From Gemmatimonadota bacterium (GTDB taxonomy: Bacteria > Gemmatimonadota > Gemmatimonadetes > Longimicrobiales > Longimicrobiaceae), in contig JAHWJJ010000008.1 of NCBI GenBank assembly GCA_019348475.1, forward strand, positions 1 to 22,570: a stretch of 22,570 bases of DNA, in the 5' to 3' direction. This document shows, one piece after another, positions 6,819 through 14,862 of this stretch. The position numbers were made by a program, and so were the translations under genes. The first letter of the stretch is position 1, and every line of letters begins with the position of its first letter. The notes beneath the pieces were generated by a model, which saw nothing but the letters and a program-made list of their open reading frames with translations, searched no databases and was not told the origin of the DNA.

Positions 6819-8372
6819 TCAGCGGAGCACGCGGAAGAAGAGATCGAACGCGGACTTGGCCGTGGGGGTGAGGCGGGTCCGGCGCCAGGCGTCGGCGGCC
6901 TTGCGGATGACCTCCGCCCGGGTGGGGTAGGGGAAGATCGTCTCGCCGACCTTGCCCAGACCCGTGCCGGTGACCATCGCCTGGGTGAGCTGGCTGATGA
7001 GGTCGCCCGCATGCTCCGCCACCAGCGTGGCACCCAGGATCCTGTCGCTTCCGCCGTCCAGGTGCACGCGAAGGAACCCCTCGACCTCGCCGTCCAGGCG
7101 GGCCCGATCCACGTCGTGCAGGGGAACCGTGATCGTGTTGACCTCGTCTCCCGCCTCGTCCGCCTCCTGCGCCGTCATCCCCACGTGGGCCAGTTCCGGG
7201 CTGGTGTACGTGCACCAGGGCACCACCAGGTCGTCCGCCTTGCCGCGCCCGAAGAACAGCGCGTTCCTCACCACCAGGCGCGCCAGGGCGTCGGCCATGT
7301 GGGTGAACCGGTACTTCGAGGCCACGTCGCCGACCGCGTAGATGCGCGAGTTGGAGGAGCGCAGCCGCTCGTCGACGGTGATGCCCTCACGCGGGTCGAA
7401 CTCCACGGCCGCGGTGTCCAGGTCGAGCGCCTCCACGTTGGGCGCGCGGCCGACGGCGACGAGCAGGTGGCTCCCCTCCACGCTCCCGGCCTCCTCCCCC
7501 TCGCGGCGGTACCGCACGCGTACGCCGTCGCCGGGGGCCTCCACCGACTCCACCTCCGCGCCGGTGCGGAGGTCCACGCCGTCGCGCTTCATCGCGGCGG
7601 CCACCACGGCGGCGGCGTCGGGGTCGTCGTGCTGCAGGATGCGGTCTCCGCCCTCCAGCACGGTCACGCGGCTCCCCAGCCGGGCGAACGCCTGCGCCAT
7701 CTCGCAGCCGATCGGCCCGCACCCAATGACGACCAGGTGCTCCGGCGCTTCCGTGAGGGAGAACACGGTTTCGTTGGTCAGGTAATCCACCTCGCCCAGT
7801 CCGGGGATGGACGGCGCCGCCGGGCGCGCGCCGGTGGCGATCACGGCGGCGCGGAAGGGCAGGGAGACTTCGCCGACCCGCAGCGTGTCCGGTCCCGTGA
7901 AGCGCCCCTCTCCGATGAACACGTCCACCCCCAGCTCGTCGCGGAAGCGGCGGGCGCTGTCCACGGCGCTCATCTCCGCGCGGATGCACCGCATCCGCTC
8001 CATCACGAGCGCGAAGCTCTCCCCGCCGCCGGCCGACGGGCCGCCGAACCGCTCGGCCGCGCTCCGCGCATCCGCCCAGGCCCGCGCGGCGCGGATCATG
8101 GCCTTGCTGGGGACGCATCCCACGTTCAGGCAGTCGCCGCCCATCAGCTCCCGCTCCACCAGGGCGACGCGCGCGCCCAGCGACGCGGCGATCGCGGCGG
8201 TCACCAGCCCCCCGGTCCCGGCGCCGACCACCACCAGGTGGTAGCGGTCCGCGGGCGTCGGGTTGGGCCACTCCGGGGGATGGACGTTCTCCAGGAGCCG
8301 GCGGTTGTGCTCGTCCAGCGGGCGGGCGGCCGGCGGTACGGACCCCCGCTCCGGCGTGCGCGTCTCGGGCAT
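6819..8372 (-). CDS. FAD-dependent disulphide oxidoreductase, mercuric reductase-like
   Basis: Complete 517-residue class I pyridine nucleotide-disulphide oxidoreductase. An N-terminal extension (about 1-40) precedes the FAD dinucleotide fold (VVVGAGTGGLVTAA, about 47-60). The redox centre is GGDCLNVGCVPSK with C81 and C86. Then come the NAD(P) fold (VVIGCGPIGCEMAQAF), the second FAD motif (IYAVGDVA) and the dimerisation domain. In that domain the usual active-site His of HPTxxE is replaced by Tyr (FPYPTRAE, Y482 and E487), as in MerA. It lacks both the N-terminal heavy-metal-binding domain and the C-terminal cysteine pair of true MerA, so mercury reduction is doubtful. Soluble MerA-like flavoproteins of this type are common and of unknown substrate. 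No merR, merT or merP neighbour is present. The start at 8372 has AAGGGGTGG upstream. Confidence 0.88.
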   Translation of the reverse strand: MPETRTPERGSVPPAARPLDEHNRRLLENVHPPEWPNPTPADRYHLVVVGAGTGGLVTAAIAASLGARVALVERELMGGDCLNVGCVPSKAMIRAARAWADARSAAERFGGPSAGGGESFALVMERMRCIRAEMSAVDSARRFRDELGVDVFIGEGRFTGPDTLRVGEVSLPFRAAVIATGARPAAPSIPGLGEVDYLTNETVFSLTEAPEHLVVIGCGPIGCEMAQAFARLGSRVTVLEGGDRILQHDDPDAAAVVAAAMKRDGVDLRTGAEVESVEAPGDGVRVRYRREGEEAGSVEGSHLLVAVGRAPNVEALDLDTAAVEFDPREGITVDERLRSSNSRIYAVGDVASKYRFTHMADALARLVVRNALFFGRGKADDLVVPWCTYTSPELAHVGMTAQEADEAGDEVNTITVPLHDVDRARLDGEVEGFLRVHLDGGSDRILGATLVAEHAGDLISQLTQAMVTGTGLGKVGETIFPYPTRAEVIRKAADAWRRTRLTPTAKSAFDLFFRVLR

Positions 8373-8814
8373 CCGCCACCCCTTTCAGCGCCGTGCGCGA
8401 CATTCGTGTGACCATCACCGTCACGGCCACCGAGACCGCGAGCCCCACCTCCAGCGTGGCCCAGTACGCCGCCAACCTCCGCCGCGCCGCGGAAACTCTT
8501 CGCTCGCAGTTCGGATTCGGGGGGACGGTCCTGAGCGGATGCTGCCGAGCCGGCCTTGCTTCTGCCCAGGGCTCCCGCGGAGACCTCGGCAAGGTGTTGC
8601 ATCCTCCGCGCAGGCGCCCCCTCCGCTCGCTCATGCTCGTACCTCCCCCAAAAAACCCCTGGGGGAGGTTGGACGGCGGCGGGCCCGCACGAAAGGCCGC
8701 CGTGCAGTCCGCGCAGGCGGACTTTGCGGTTTTCCAGCGGCGATTCATTCGCGCCGGCGCGGCTGGCAGCCGACTCGGTAAGCCAGCGGGCCGCCCGCGG
8801 AAGGCTGGCGTCGG
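8373..8814. other. intergenic region with hairpin-forming repeats
   Basis: No convincing gene lies between the flavoprotein and redoxin genes. A minus-strand frame with a helix-like VGLAVSVAVTVMVT segment (about 8390-8440) overlaps the flavoprotein start but has no credible start or ribosome site. The stretch 8641-8752 is dense in inverted repeats and is listed separately. The flavoprotein promoter presumably lies in 8390-8640, though I could not locate boxes. Confidence 0.5.
8641..8752. repeat. composite intergenic palindromic element
   Basis: Three inverted repeats are packed in about 110 bp: ACCTCCCCCA at 8641-8650 with its perfect complement at 8660-8669; GTCCGC at 8707-8712 with GCGGAC at 8717-8722; and GCGA at 8740-8743 with TCGC at 8749-8752. 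The layout resembles dispersed REP/BIME-like intergenic repeats of high-GC genomes, but no second copy occurs in this window. It lies downstream of the redoxin gene, where it may also affect transcript ends. Confidence 0.4.
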
Positions 8815-9717
8815 CTACCCGCGGCGCGAGCGGGACTTGCGCCGCGAGGTGCCCGCACGCAGCAGCAGCGCGAGCACCATGGCTCCAGCCGCGAGCTTCA
8901 CGCCCCTGGAAATCGGCTTGCCCCGGCTCGCAAGTGGCGCCAGGAGCGGCCTGATCTGGGTTCCGAGCCAGAGGTTCGCCGCCATGGGCGGGGCACCGGC
9001 CCAGACGTCGTGCGTCGACGTCTCCCCGCCGCGCTCGATCCCATCCCATCCGTACGTCATCGTCGCCAGCATGTGTGGCGTGCTGTCGTCGGCGTGCGGG
9101 ATGTCTCCGACCCCGCCCTGGGCGAGGAGGTCGGAAAGCGCCCGGTAGAGGGTGGGTCCGTGGGCCATGTCGCCGCGGAACGCGACCACGCCGGCGGCAT
9201 CGATCACGAACTGCGCGTTGGGCAGCGTGGTGTAGGCGTGTGCGGTGGTGCCCGCCAGGTCGTCCACCAGCACCGGCCAGGGGACCCCGTCGGCCTGCCG
9301 GAAGAACGCAGCCTGTTCCCGCTTCTGCTCGTGCGCCTGGTGCGACGGCAGGTGCTCACCGGGGTGCGCCTCCCGCACGTACAGGTAGAACCACTGGGTC
9401 CGGTCACCGAACGCGGCGTGCACCTCCTTTAGTCCGTAGACGCTGCCGTGCGTCATGGGGCAGGTGGCGCTGCCGGTGATGAGCACGACGGGCCGGCCGC
9501 GCAGCTCGCTCAGCCGCCAGAGGCGCCCCTCCGTATCGCGCAGCTCGAAGTCGGGGGCGGCCTCCCCGGGAACGACGCCCTTCGGCTTGGCCGCGAGCTT
9601 CGCGTCTTTCACGAGGTACTTCGGATGGAAGTGATCGTAATTGTAGGACTCCGGGGAGTTCGGCAATTCGTTCGCGCGCGCCTCCGGGGCCATCGTGGCT
9701 TCCATGGATGCAGTCAT
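8815..9717 (-). CDS. membrane-anchored deiodinase-like redoxin
   Basis: A 300-residue thioredoxin-fold protein resembling bacterial relatives of iodothyronine deiodinases. The start at 9717 follows CAGGAG at good spacing; the frame upstream looks non-coding. The redoxin domain (about 48-200) begins GEAAPDFELRDTEGRLWRLS. It has VVLITGSATCPMTHG with C86 at the position of the deiodinase selenocysteine, then FYLYVREAHPGEH, the characteristic Y-[IV]-x-E-A-H-P motif. The tail (about 200-270) includes DIPHADDSTPHMLATMTYGWDG. It ends in one hydrophobic helix (about 272-287) followed by SRRKSRSRRG, which looks like a C-terminal membrane anchor with a positive cytoplasmic stop. No signal peptide is visible, so the topology is uncertain. 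Deiodination itself is unlikely to be its role; thiol or peroxide chemistry is possible. Confidence 0.78.
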   Translation of the reverse strand: MTASMEATMAPEARANELPNSPESYNYDHFHPKYLVKDAKLAAKPKGVVPGEAAPDFELRDTEGRLWRLSELRGRPVVLITGSATCPMTHGSVYGLKEVHAAFGDRTQWFYLYVREAHPGEHLPSHQAHEQKREQAAFFRQADGVPWPVLVDDLAGTTAHAYTTLPNAQFVIDAAGVVAFRGDMAHGPTLYRALSDLLAQGGVGDIPHADDSTPHMLATMTYGWDGIERGGETSTHDVWAGAPPMAANLWLGTQIRPLLAPLASRGKPISRGVKLAAGAMVLALLLRAGTSRRKSRSRRG

Positions 9718-10067
9718 CGGGTTTCTCCTGTGCTCGAAGTCCAGGTGCCGGCGAGCGGCACGCTTCCCGGACGCTGCACCAGGACGGCACCATCCGGACC
9801 CGCCGAGGGGGTCCGCTGCCGGGGCAAGTCGCGTACCCTGTTCCGAAAAGTGCGACAGGACGTCCGCGGGCGATTCTCCTGTTGCAGTAGCCCGGACCGA
9901 GATGATGCCGGACCGCGTAACGGACCGCGTCCTCGAAGTGATCCGCGGGCGCATCGCGCACTGGAGTCTCGCGGTGAGCCCGCTCGCGCGGCCCGTTCAG
10001 CCGATTCCCCCCGCGGGCCGGGTGATCTGGCGGCACGGGTCCGGAGCAGGCCCCGCCTCGCTTCCGC
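9718..10067. other. intergenic region, no gene seen
   Basis: This 350-bp stretch lies between the redoxin start and the His-rich gene stop, both on the minus strand. Overlapping frames on both strands lack ribosome sites and recognisable sequence. It probably holds the redoxin promoter, but I see no clear boxes and no terminator with a T-run. Confidence 0.4.
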
Positions 10068-10673
10068 TCAGCCGGTAAAGGCGTGGCGGATGCGGTCCCA
10101 GACGGTGTGCTGGTGGGCGCCGGCGCAGCCGGCGGGGTCGGGGCGCTGGTTGAACTCCTCAGCGGTGTTCGCCACTTGCGGGAACTGGGTGCGCAGCGCG
10201 TCGGCCTCGCTCTCGGACCCGTAGCTGACCAGCAGGCGGTCACCGGAGCGGATCAGCTCGTTGTGGACGGCGAACTGCGGCTGCCCGTTCAGGATGAACT
10301 TGAGCGTGCGGCCGTTCCCCTCGGTGAGCACGGGGCCGTCGTCCAGGGCCAGGTGGTCCTTCCCCAGCCCGAAACCCAGGTTGGTGAACAGGTGCCCCCA
10401 GGTGACCCCCTGATGGTGGACGTGCGCCACGTCGGCGTTGTTGTTGTGCAGGTGCACCCGCGACTTCGGAAGCACGGTCTCGCCCATCGCGCAGCTCGCC
10501 ACGTCTTCCATGTACTGGTCGGCGGACAGGTCCACCCGGCGGCCGTCCACGAACAGGGCAAAGTTCGCGTGGTAGTGCGGCGGCTGTTCCATGCGAACGA
10601 ACGCCAACCGCAACGCGGCGAACGCTACCACGCCAAGCAGAACTCCCGTCAAAATCGCGGTAATCGTCTTCAT
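10068..10673 (-). CDS. His-rich membrane-anchored protein, probable metal-binding
   Basis: A 201-residue protein with one N-terminal helix (about 4-26, TITAILTGVLLGVVAFAALRLAF) and an extracytoplasmic domain. Conserved-looking blocks are PPHYHANFALFVDGRRVDLS (H33, H35), QYMEDVASCAMGE (C61), SRVHLHNNNADVAHVHHQGV (H74, H76, H84, H86, H87), TWGHLFTNLGFGLG (H94) and a C-terminal GCAGAHQH. From memory, similar uncharacterised proteins with the HYHA-F, HLH and HVH-x-GVTWG pattern occur in diverse bacteria and archaea. The His clusters suggest copper, zinc or similar metal binding, which is inference. The ATG at 10673 is well placed for the signal anchor, although its ribosome site is weak. It is the upstream neighbour of the redoxin on the same strand, separated by 350 bp. 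Confidence 0.7.
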   Translation of the reverse strand: MKTITAILTGVLLGVVAFAALRLAFVRMEQPPHYHANFALFVDGRRVDLSADQYMEDVASCAMGETVLPKSRVHLHNNNADVAHVHHQGVTWGHLFTNLGFGLGKDHLALDDGPVLTEGNGRTLKFILNGQPQFAVHNELIRSGDRLLVSYGSESEADALRTQFPQVANTAEEFNQRPDPAGCAGAHQHTVWDRIRHAFTG

Positions 10674-11587
10674 CTTCAGGATTCGGAGTTGTGGGCGACC
10701 ACGGATCCGTGCTCCGGCTGCCGCTCCGGTGTGTTCTTCTCGATCAGGTGTGGCCCGCGTCCCGGGGATCGCCGGGTTGTGCTCGGCGCGAGAGTTCCAT
10801 GATGCCTTCCCGCCTCGCCGGATCCTCCCAGCCTCTTCGAAGTCCTGCCACATCCACGCCGGGCCTTCCGACGGCGGGGGATCGGAGGCCGATGAAAGCG
10901 GGTGCGAGAGCTCCGTCTCCAGCTCCGCCTGGCGGTGAAAATAGCCGTCCATGAAGAGCTGCGGCCAGCAGGGGGGGCCGGCGGTGCAGCCCGGTGGTGA
11001 TCTCCTCGCGCACCATCCGGGTTGTCGTCGGCATCTTCCGTCCAGCCGCGCGGCATCCCGACGAGCGCGGAAGCCCATCGCGAGATGACGATGGCGAACA
11101 GGGAGGCCGTCCTTCCGCAGCACGCAGGGCTTCGCGGAGTGCCTGGATTCGGTCCGCGCGATCAGGCAGATGATAAAGCGGCCCACTGCGGCGGCTCCCT
11201 CAGTCAGGGCGCGCTGACGCGGCAGGGCACCCGTCCTGCCTTCGGAGTGGAGCCCCGCGCGATCAGCGTCCTCCCCCGCAAGGGCCCGGCACCGGCTCGC
11301 CCCAATGTTCGATCCTGCCTCCCCGCTGTTTCACCAAAATTGTGCAAACCCCCGGCCCCTGCAGAGGCCTCAAAATCGGGCATAGTTTGCTAAATTTCCC
11401 TACTGCAACACTTTAGCTGATTGCTGAGCGAGCCTCATTCGCGGTCCCGTGTTTGCTTTCGGGGACGGCACTTCGCCGCCCCGGAGCCGTGGGGCGGCGC
11501 TGCACGTGTGAACGAACGCGCGTCAGCGGTTCGGCGTCTGTGCGTGCGCCGAGCCCCACACCCCCAGAGTTCCTGTTGGAGGACCGG
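10674..11587. other. long gene-poor region; possible frameshifted relic and S8 peptidase promoter
   Basis: About 900 bp without a well-supported gene. On the minus strand, 10800-11034 has coding-like bias that changes frame at a run of seven C's (about 10970-10976) and is listed separately. Around 11330-11420 the base composition falls to AT-rich (CAAAATTGTG, CATAGTTTGCTAAATTT), unusual for this genome and a likely promoter or regulatory region for the plus-strand subtilisin at 11588. I could not match good sigma-70 boxes. Confidence 0.4.
10800..11034 (-). pseudogene. possible frameshifted small gene (unrecognised)
   Basis: From an ATG at 11034 the minus strand reads TTTRMVREEITTGLHRRPP with strong G/C third positions. 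Past a run of seven C's the coding bias moves to the next frame, reading PQLFMDGYFHRQAELETELS and later AWMWQDFEEAGRIRRGG. Removing one C joins the two frames. A weak GGACGGAAG lies just before the start. I do not recognise the product; it may be a decayed gene, a sequencing error in a homopolymer, or chance. Confidence 0.25.
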
Positions 11588-13141
11588 ATGAAGCAGATCT
11601 GGACGATCGTCGCCTGCGCGGCCCTGCTGGGTGCCTGCCAGGACAACCCCGCCGGCAGCGCAGCGCCCGACCAGGCGCCGTTCACCATCGCGGGCTCGGT
11701 TGAAATCGACCCCGCCCTGACGGAGGCGCTCGCGACCGCCAGCGCCACCGACCAACTCGAGGTCATCGTGGGCTTCAACAGCGCACTGACCAGTGGCGAC
11801 GTGCTCGGCGCGGCCATTCAGCAGCTGGACGCCGGCGTCATCGGCTACAAGCACCTGCCGATGGTGGCGGCGCTCGCGACGCCGGCGCAGATCAGTGCCA
11901 TCCAGTCGCTGACGGGCGTGACCTCGGTGTTCCTGGACGTTCCGCTGGAACTGCTGAACGCGGAGGGCACCGGCAGCGTGCGCGCGGACGAGGCGTGGGC
12001 GCTGGGCTACACCGGCGAGGGCGTGGGCATCGCCATCCTGGACACGGGCATCGACGCCACGCATCCGGACCTGAAGCTTGGCCGCAAGGTGGTGCAGAAC
12101 GCCGCCGTACAGGCCAACACCCGGGACCTCTACACCTTCCCCGGGCGCGACACCATCACGGGGGCCAAGACGCCCAAGCCGCTCAAGAAGGGCGCGGAGC
12201 TCTTCGCCGAGAACCTGCCCAACACCGACACGGACCACGGCCACGGCACGCACGTGGCCGGCAGCGCCGCGGGCGGCGGCAATGCGTCGTCCGGCAAGTA
12301 CCGCGGCGTCGCGCCGGGCGCGCACATCGTGGGCGTGCGGGCCACCGTCCCCGGCGGCGCCTTTCCGCAGGTGATGACGCTGGCCGGCTTCGACTACATC
12401 ATCGAGAACCGCAAGGAGTACAACATCCAGGTGCTGAACAACTCCTGGGGCTCCAGCGGCGACTTCAACCCCAACTCCCCCATCGCGGTCGCCTCGCGCG
12501 CCGCGCACGACGCGGGGATCACGGTGGTGTTCGCGGCGGGCAACTGCGGCACGGGCGGCAGCGCCACCTGCCGGCCCAGCACGGCGGCGCACCAGATGAA
12601 CCCGCACAGCGTGGCCCCGTGGGTGATCAGCGTCGCGGCGGGGTGCAAGCTGGCCCGCGACGCCGCCGGAAACCTGCTGGCGCAGGGCGACCCGCGCTGG
12701 ACGGGCCGCTGCCCGGAGGACAACCGCGGCCGCGTGCTGGCGAGCTTCTCGTCGCGCGGCGCCAATCCGGCCAGGTTCCCGTCGTACTTCGAGGCCGGGT
12801 ACCACCCCGACGTGACCGCGCCCGGCGTGTACATCGTCTCCACCCGCTCGAGCACGGGCACGGCGATGAACGCCCTCGACGCGCCCAGCGACCTGAGCAC
12901 CTGCTACATCGACGGGGAACACGTGCCGTACTACACCTGCGCATCGGGCACCTCGATGGCGTCGCCGCACGTGGCCGGCATCGTGGCCCTGATGGAGCAG
13001 GCGTCGGGCGGCAGGCTCACGCCCGCGCAGGCCCTGCAGGTGCTGACCAGCACCGCCCGTCCGCTCCCCAACTACGCGACCTGGGAGGTGGGCGCGGGGT
13101 ACGCCGACGCGATGGCCGCCGTGCGCGCGCTGACGAACTGA
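11588..13141 (+). CDS. subtilisin-like S8 serine peptidase, lipoprotein
   Basis: A 517-residue secreted peptidase. The ATG at 11588 follows GGAGG by 5 nt. The signal peptide IWTIVACAALLGAC ends in an LGAC lipobox (Cys 17), so the protein is probably lipid-anchored. Residues about 57-122 look like an I9-type propeptide (QLEVIVGFNSALTSG ... VTSVFLDVPLELL). The catalytic domain carries Asp in AILDTGIDATHP (D152), His in DHGHGTHVAG (H219), the oxyanion Asn in FAAGNCG (N319) and Ser in GTSMASPHVAG (S456), all intact. Extra cysteines (about 320, 328, 353, 375, 439, 451) may form disulphides. An insert of about 35 residues between Asp and His (about 177-212, with KTPKPLKKG) may be a flexible or cleavage loop. 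It is monocistronic with a strong hairpin downstream. Substrates are unknown; extracellular protein scavenging is likely. Confidence 0.95.
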   Translation: MKQIWTIVACAALLGACQDNPAGSAAPDQAPFTIAGSVEIDPALTEALATASATDQLEVIVGFNSALTSGDVLGAAIQQLDAGVIGYKHLPMVAALATPAQISAIQSLTGVTSVFLDVPLELLNAEGTGSVRADEAWALGYTGEGVGIAILDTGIDATHPDLKLGRKVVQNAAVQANTRDLYTFPGRDTITGAKTPKPLKKGAELFAENLPNTDTDHGHGTHVAGSAAGGGNASSGKYRGVAPGAHIVGVRATVPGGAFPQVMTLAGFDYIIENRKEYNIQVLNNSWGSSGDFNPNSPIAVASRAAHDAGITVVFAAGNCGTGGSATCRPSTAAHQMNPHSVAPWVISVAAGCKLARDAAGNLLAQGDPRWTGRCPEDNRGRVLASFSSRGANPARFPSYFEAGYHPDVTAPGVYIVSTRSSTGTAMNALDAPSDLSTCYIDGEHVPYYTCASGTSMASPHVAGIVALMEQASGGRLTPAQALQVLTSTARPLPNYATWEVGAGYADAMAAVRALTN

Positions 13142-13162
13142 CCCTGGCAGGCGGCAGAACAC

Positions 13163-13195
13163 GCGGGCCCGCGGCGCACTGCGCCGCGGGCCCGC
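13163..13195 (+). terminator. terminator hairpin after the S8 peptidase
   Basis: A perfect 15-bp stem (13163-13177 and 13181-13195, GCGGGCCCGCGGCGC and its complement) with a 3-nt loop begins 22 bp after the peptidase stop. No T-run follows, but the stem is very stable and well placed; it could also stop transcripts coming from the right. Confidence 0.65.
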
Positions 13196-13500
13196 TCCGC
13201 TCGTGAATGGCCCGATTCGCGGTCGAGCAAGTGTCGGCCGTATCCCCCCGTCTCCCGATTAGTCGAGCAACGACGTGCACGAGCTTGTCGTGGCCTGCTA
13301 CTGAAGCCGTGCCGCGGCCGTGCGAGTGGGTGCCGTGCTCTCGGTGCTGCGCGGTGAGCGGCAGGGCGGCCGCGGCCAGAACGCGGAAAGGAGGATACGG
13401 CGGGGGAGGGGATGGTGCGCTCCGCCGCGAGTGGGGCCGGATCGGAAGCATAGGACGAGCGACATGAGCACTCCGAGATCGGGATGTGCGACGTGCAGTC
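13196..13500. other. intergenic region with possible His-rich relic
   Basis: No supported gene. On the minus strand, 13330-13451 reads a signal-peptide-like FRVLAAAALPLTAQ followed by HREHGTHSHGRGTASVAG. This resembles the exported His-rich N-terminus of DUF2796/ZrgA-type proteins, but it decays into composition unlike a protein. An ATG at 13504 overlaps the stop of the 13501-14808 gene and opens another short frame. It could be a truncated gene start; I do not call it as a CDS. Confidence 0.3.
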
Positions 13501-14808
13501 TCATGGGCGGTTGAACACGACGCCGTGCGGCATAAGGCGCAGGGTGCCGCGCCCCGGCACCTCCACGCGCGACAGGTCGATGGTCGGGAGCGACGCGTCG
13601 TGCGCGAGCGCCCCCGTCGCGGCGTCGAGCCTCACCAGGTGCACGCGGACACCACGGGCGGAGCTCATCACGAGCCGCCGCCCGGAGGGGTCGGCCGCCA
13701 GCCAGTGCGGTGCCGCGGGCGCGGCGAAGACGAGGCGCGAGACTTCGCGGGGCCGTGCCGGGTCGGCCAGGTCGAGCGTCACCAGGGCGCGGAGCGCCGG
13801 CACCGTCTGCACCCACCAGCGTCCCACGCGCGCCGGAACGGCGCAGTTCTGCCCGGGGAAGGCGTGCACGAACTCCAGCCGCGGCGCCGGGGTGTCGATG
13901 CCGGTGAGGCGGTAGAGCCCGCAGGTGAAGGTGCCGATCATCACCGTGCGGCCGTCGGCCAGGGCGCGCGGCTCGCCGGGGAGGCGGTGGTGGACCTCGC
14001 CGTGCGAACCCTCACCCGCGGCGTGCGCATCGTGCCCGGCGTGCGCAGGAGCCTCGGGGATGCGGAGCGTGTGCAGGAGCGACAGGTCGGAGAGCCGCCA
14101 CACCTGCACATGCACGCCCTCGCTGGTGCCCATCCCGAAGCTGGTGGTCACCACGCGGTCGAGCCCCGGGAGCACCTCCAGGCTGTAGGGGCGCAGGGCC
14201 GCTGAGTCCGCCTCCGGCATCGCCGCGCTCGTCCAGCGTACCGGGGTCCCGTCGCGCCGCAGCTCCACCAGCGCGCCGGGAGGCGTGCCGGGCGCCTCCG
14301 CCGAGGCGCGCCCCTGGAACGTGGCGAGCACGTTCCCACTCGGGAGCCGCGCGAAGGAGTGCGGGTAGCCGAAGGGCCCCGCCGTGGTGAAGGCTCCGAG
14401 CAGGCGGGGCTCACCCGGTGCGCGGAGGTCGAAGCGGTGGGTGCGCCCCACCCAGAAGTTGTTGGCGAAGAGCACCCCGTCCGGCTCCAGCGCGTGCTCG
14501 GTGTGATGGGCGCAGCATTCGCTGGAGTCGGCGAACACCACGCTTACCACCCGGCCGCTGGTGGGCGAGCCCTCGCGTATGTCCACGGCCACGAGCACCA
14601 CTCCGCGCACCCGCCGGCTCGCGATGGTGTCCGGCGGCACCGGCGGCCTCATGAAGGTGTCCAGGGCGGTGGTCCAGACATACAGGAAGCCCGGGGCGGC
14701 GTGCGTGCGGGGCTCCGCCGGCTGAGCGCCGGGCGGCACGCAGCCGGCGAGGAGCGCGAGCGTGAGGACCCGGAGGCGGTAGGACGGTGTGGAGGAAGGA
14801 GGTGCCAT
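13501..14808 (-). CDS. selenium-binding-protein-like beta-propeller lipoprotein
   Basis: A 435-residue exported protein with a signal peptide RLRVLTLALLAGC (lipobox LAGC, Cys 23). The body looks like a beta-propeller with repeated strands. It has the metal-ligand-like cluster SSECCAHHTEH (C98, C99, H101, H102, H105), FGYPHSFARLPSGNVLATFQ (H150), PHWLAADPSGRRLVMSS (H368) and a terminal MPHGVVFNRP (H428). This arrangement recalls SBP56/methanethiol oxidase-type proteins, although overall relationship is judged by eye only. A His-rich insert, AHAGHDAHAAGEGSHGEVHH (about 255-274), is unusual. The ATG at 14808 has no clear Shine-Dalgarno sequence; no later start would keep the lipobox. It is 54 bp downstream of the SnoaL relic. 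A role in extracytoplasmic sulphur, selenium or metal handling is inference. Confidence 0.6.
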   Translation of the reverse strand: MAPPSSTPSYRLRVLTLALLAGCVPPGAQPAEPRTHAAPGFLYVWTTALDTFMRPPVPPDTIASRRVRGVVLVAVDIREGSPTSGRVVSVVFADSSECCAHHTEHALEPDGVLFANNFWVGRTHRFDLRAPGEPRLLGAFTTAGPFGYPHSFARLPSGNVLATFQGRASAEAPGTPPGALVELRRDGTPVRWTSAAMPEADSAALRPYSLEVLPGLDRVVTTSFGMGTSEGVHVQVWRLSDLSLLHTLRIPEAPAHAGHDAHAAGEGSHGEVHHRLPGEPRALADGRTVMIGTFTCGLYRLTGIDTPAPRLEFVHAFPGQNCAVPARVGRWWVQTVPALRALVTLDLADPARPREVSRLVFAAPAAPHWLAADPSGRRLVMSSARGVRVHLVRLDAATGALAHDASLPTIDLSRVEVPGRGTLRLMPHGVVFNRP

Positions 14809-14862
14809 GGTCTGTTCACGTGTTCGTTCTGCCCTCGGCTCTCCCGAGAGTGGTTGAGGCCT

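Noticed and set aside
6819..8372. Idea of a mercury-resistance operon
   Set aside because: No merR, merT or merP, no heavy-metal-binding domain and no C-terminal Cys pair; only the flavoprotein core is MerA-like.
6462..8411. 649-residue plus-strand frame opposite the flavoprotein
   Set aside because: The minus strand encodes a textbook disulphide oxidoreductase with all cofactor motifs.
9900..10078. Plus-strand frame reading PDRVTDRVLEVIRGRIAHW
   Set aside because: No ribosome site, it runs into the 3' end of the His-rich gene on the other strand, and no family is recognised.
11435..13162. 575-residue minus-strand frame opposite the S8 peptidase
   Set aside because: The plus strand carries the complete subtilisin catalytic residues and lipobox; the minus frame is Arg/Gly/Val-rich with no motif.
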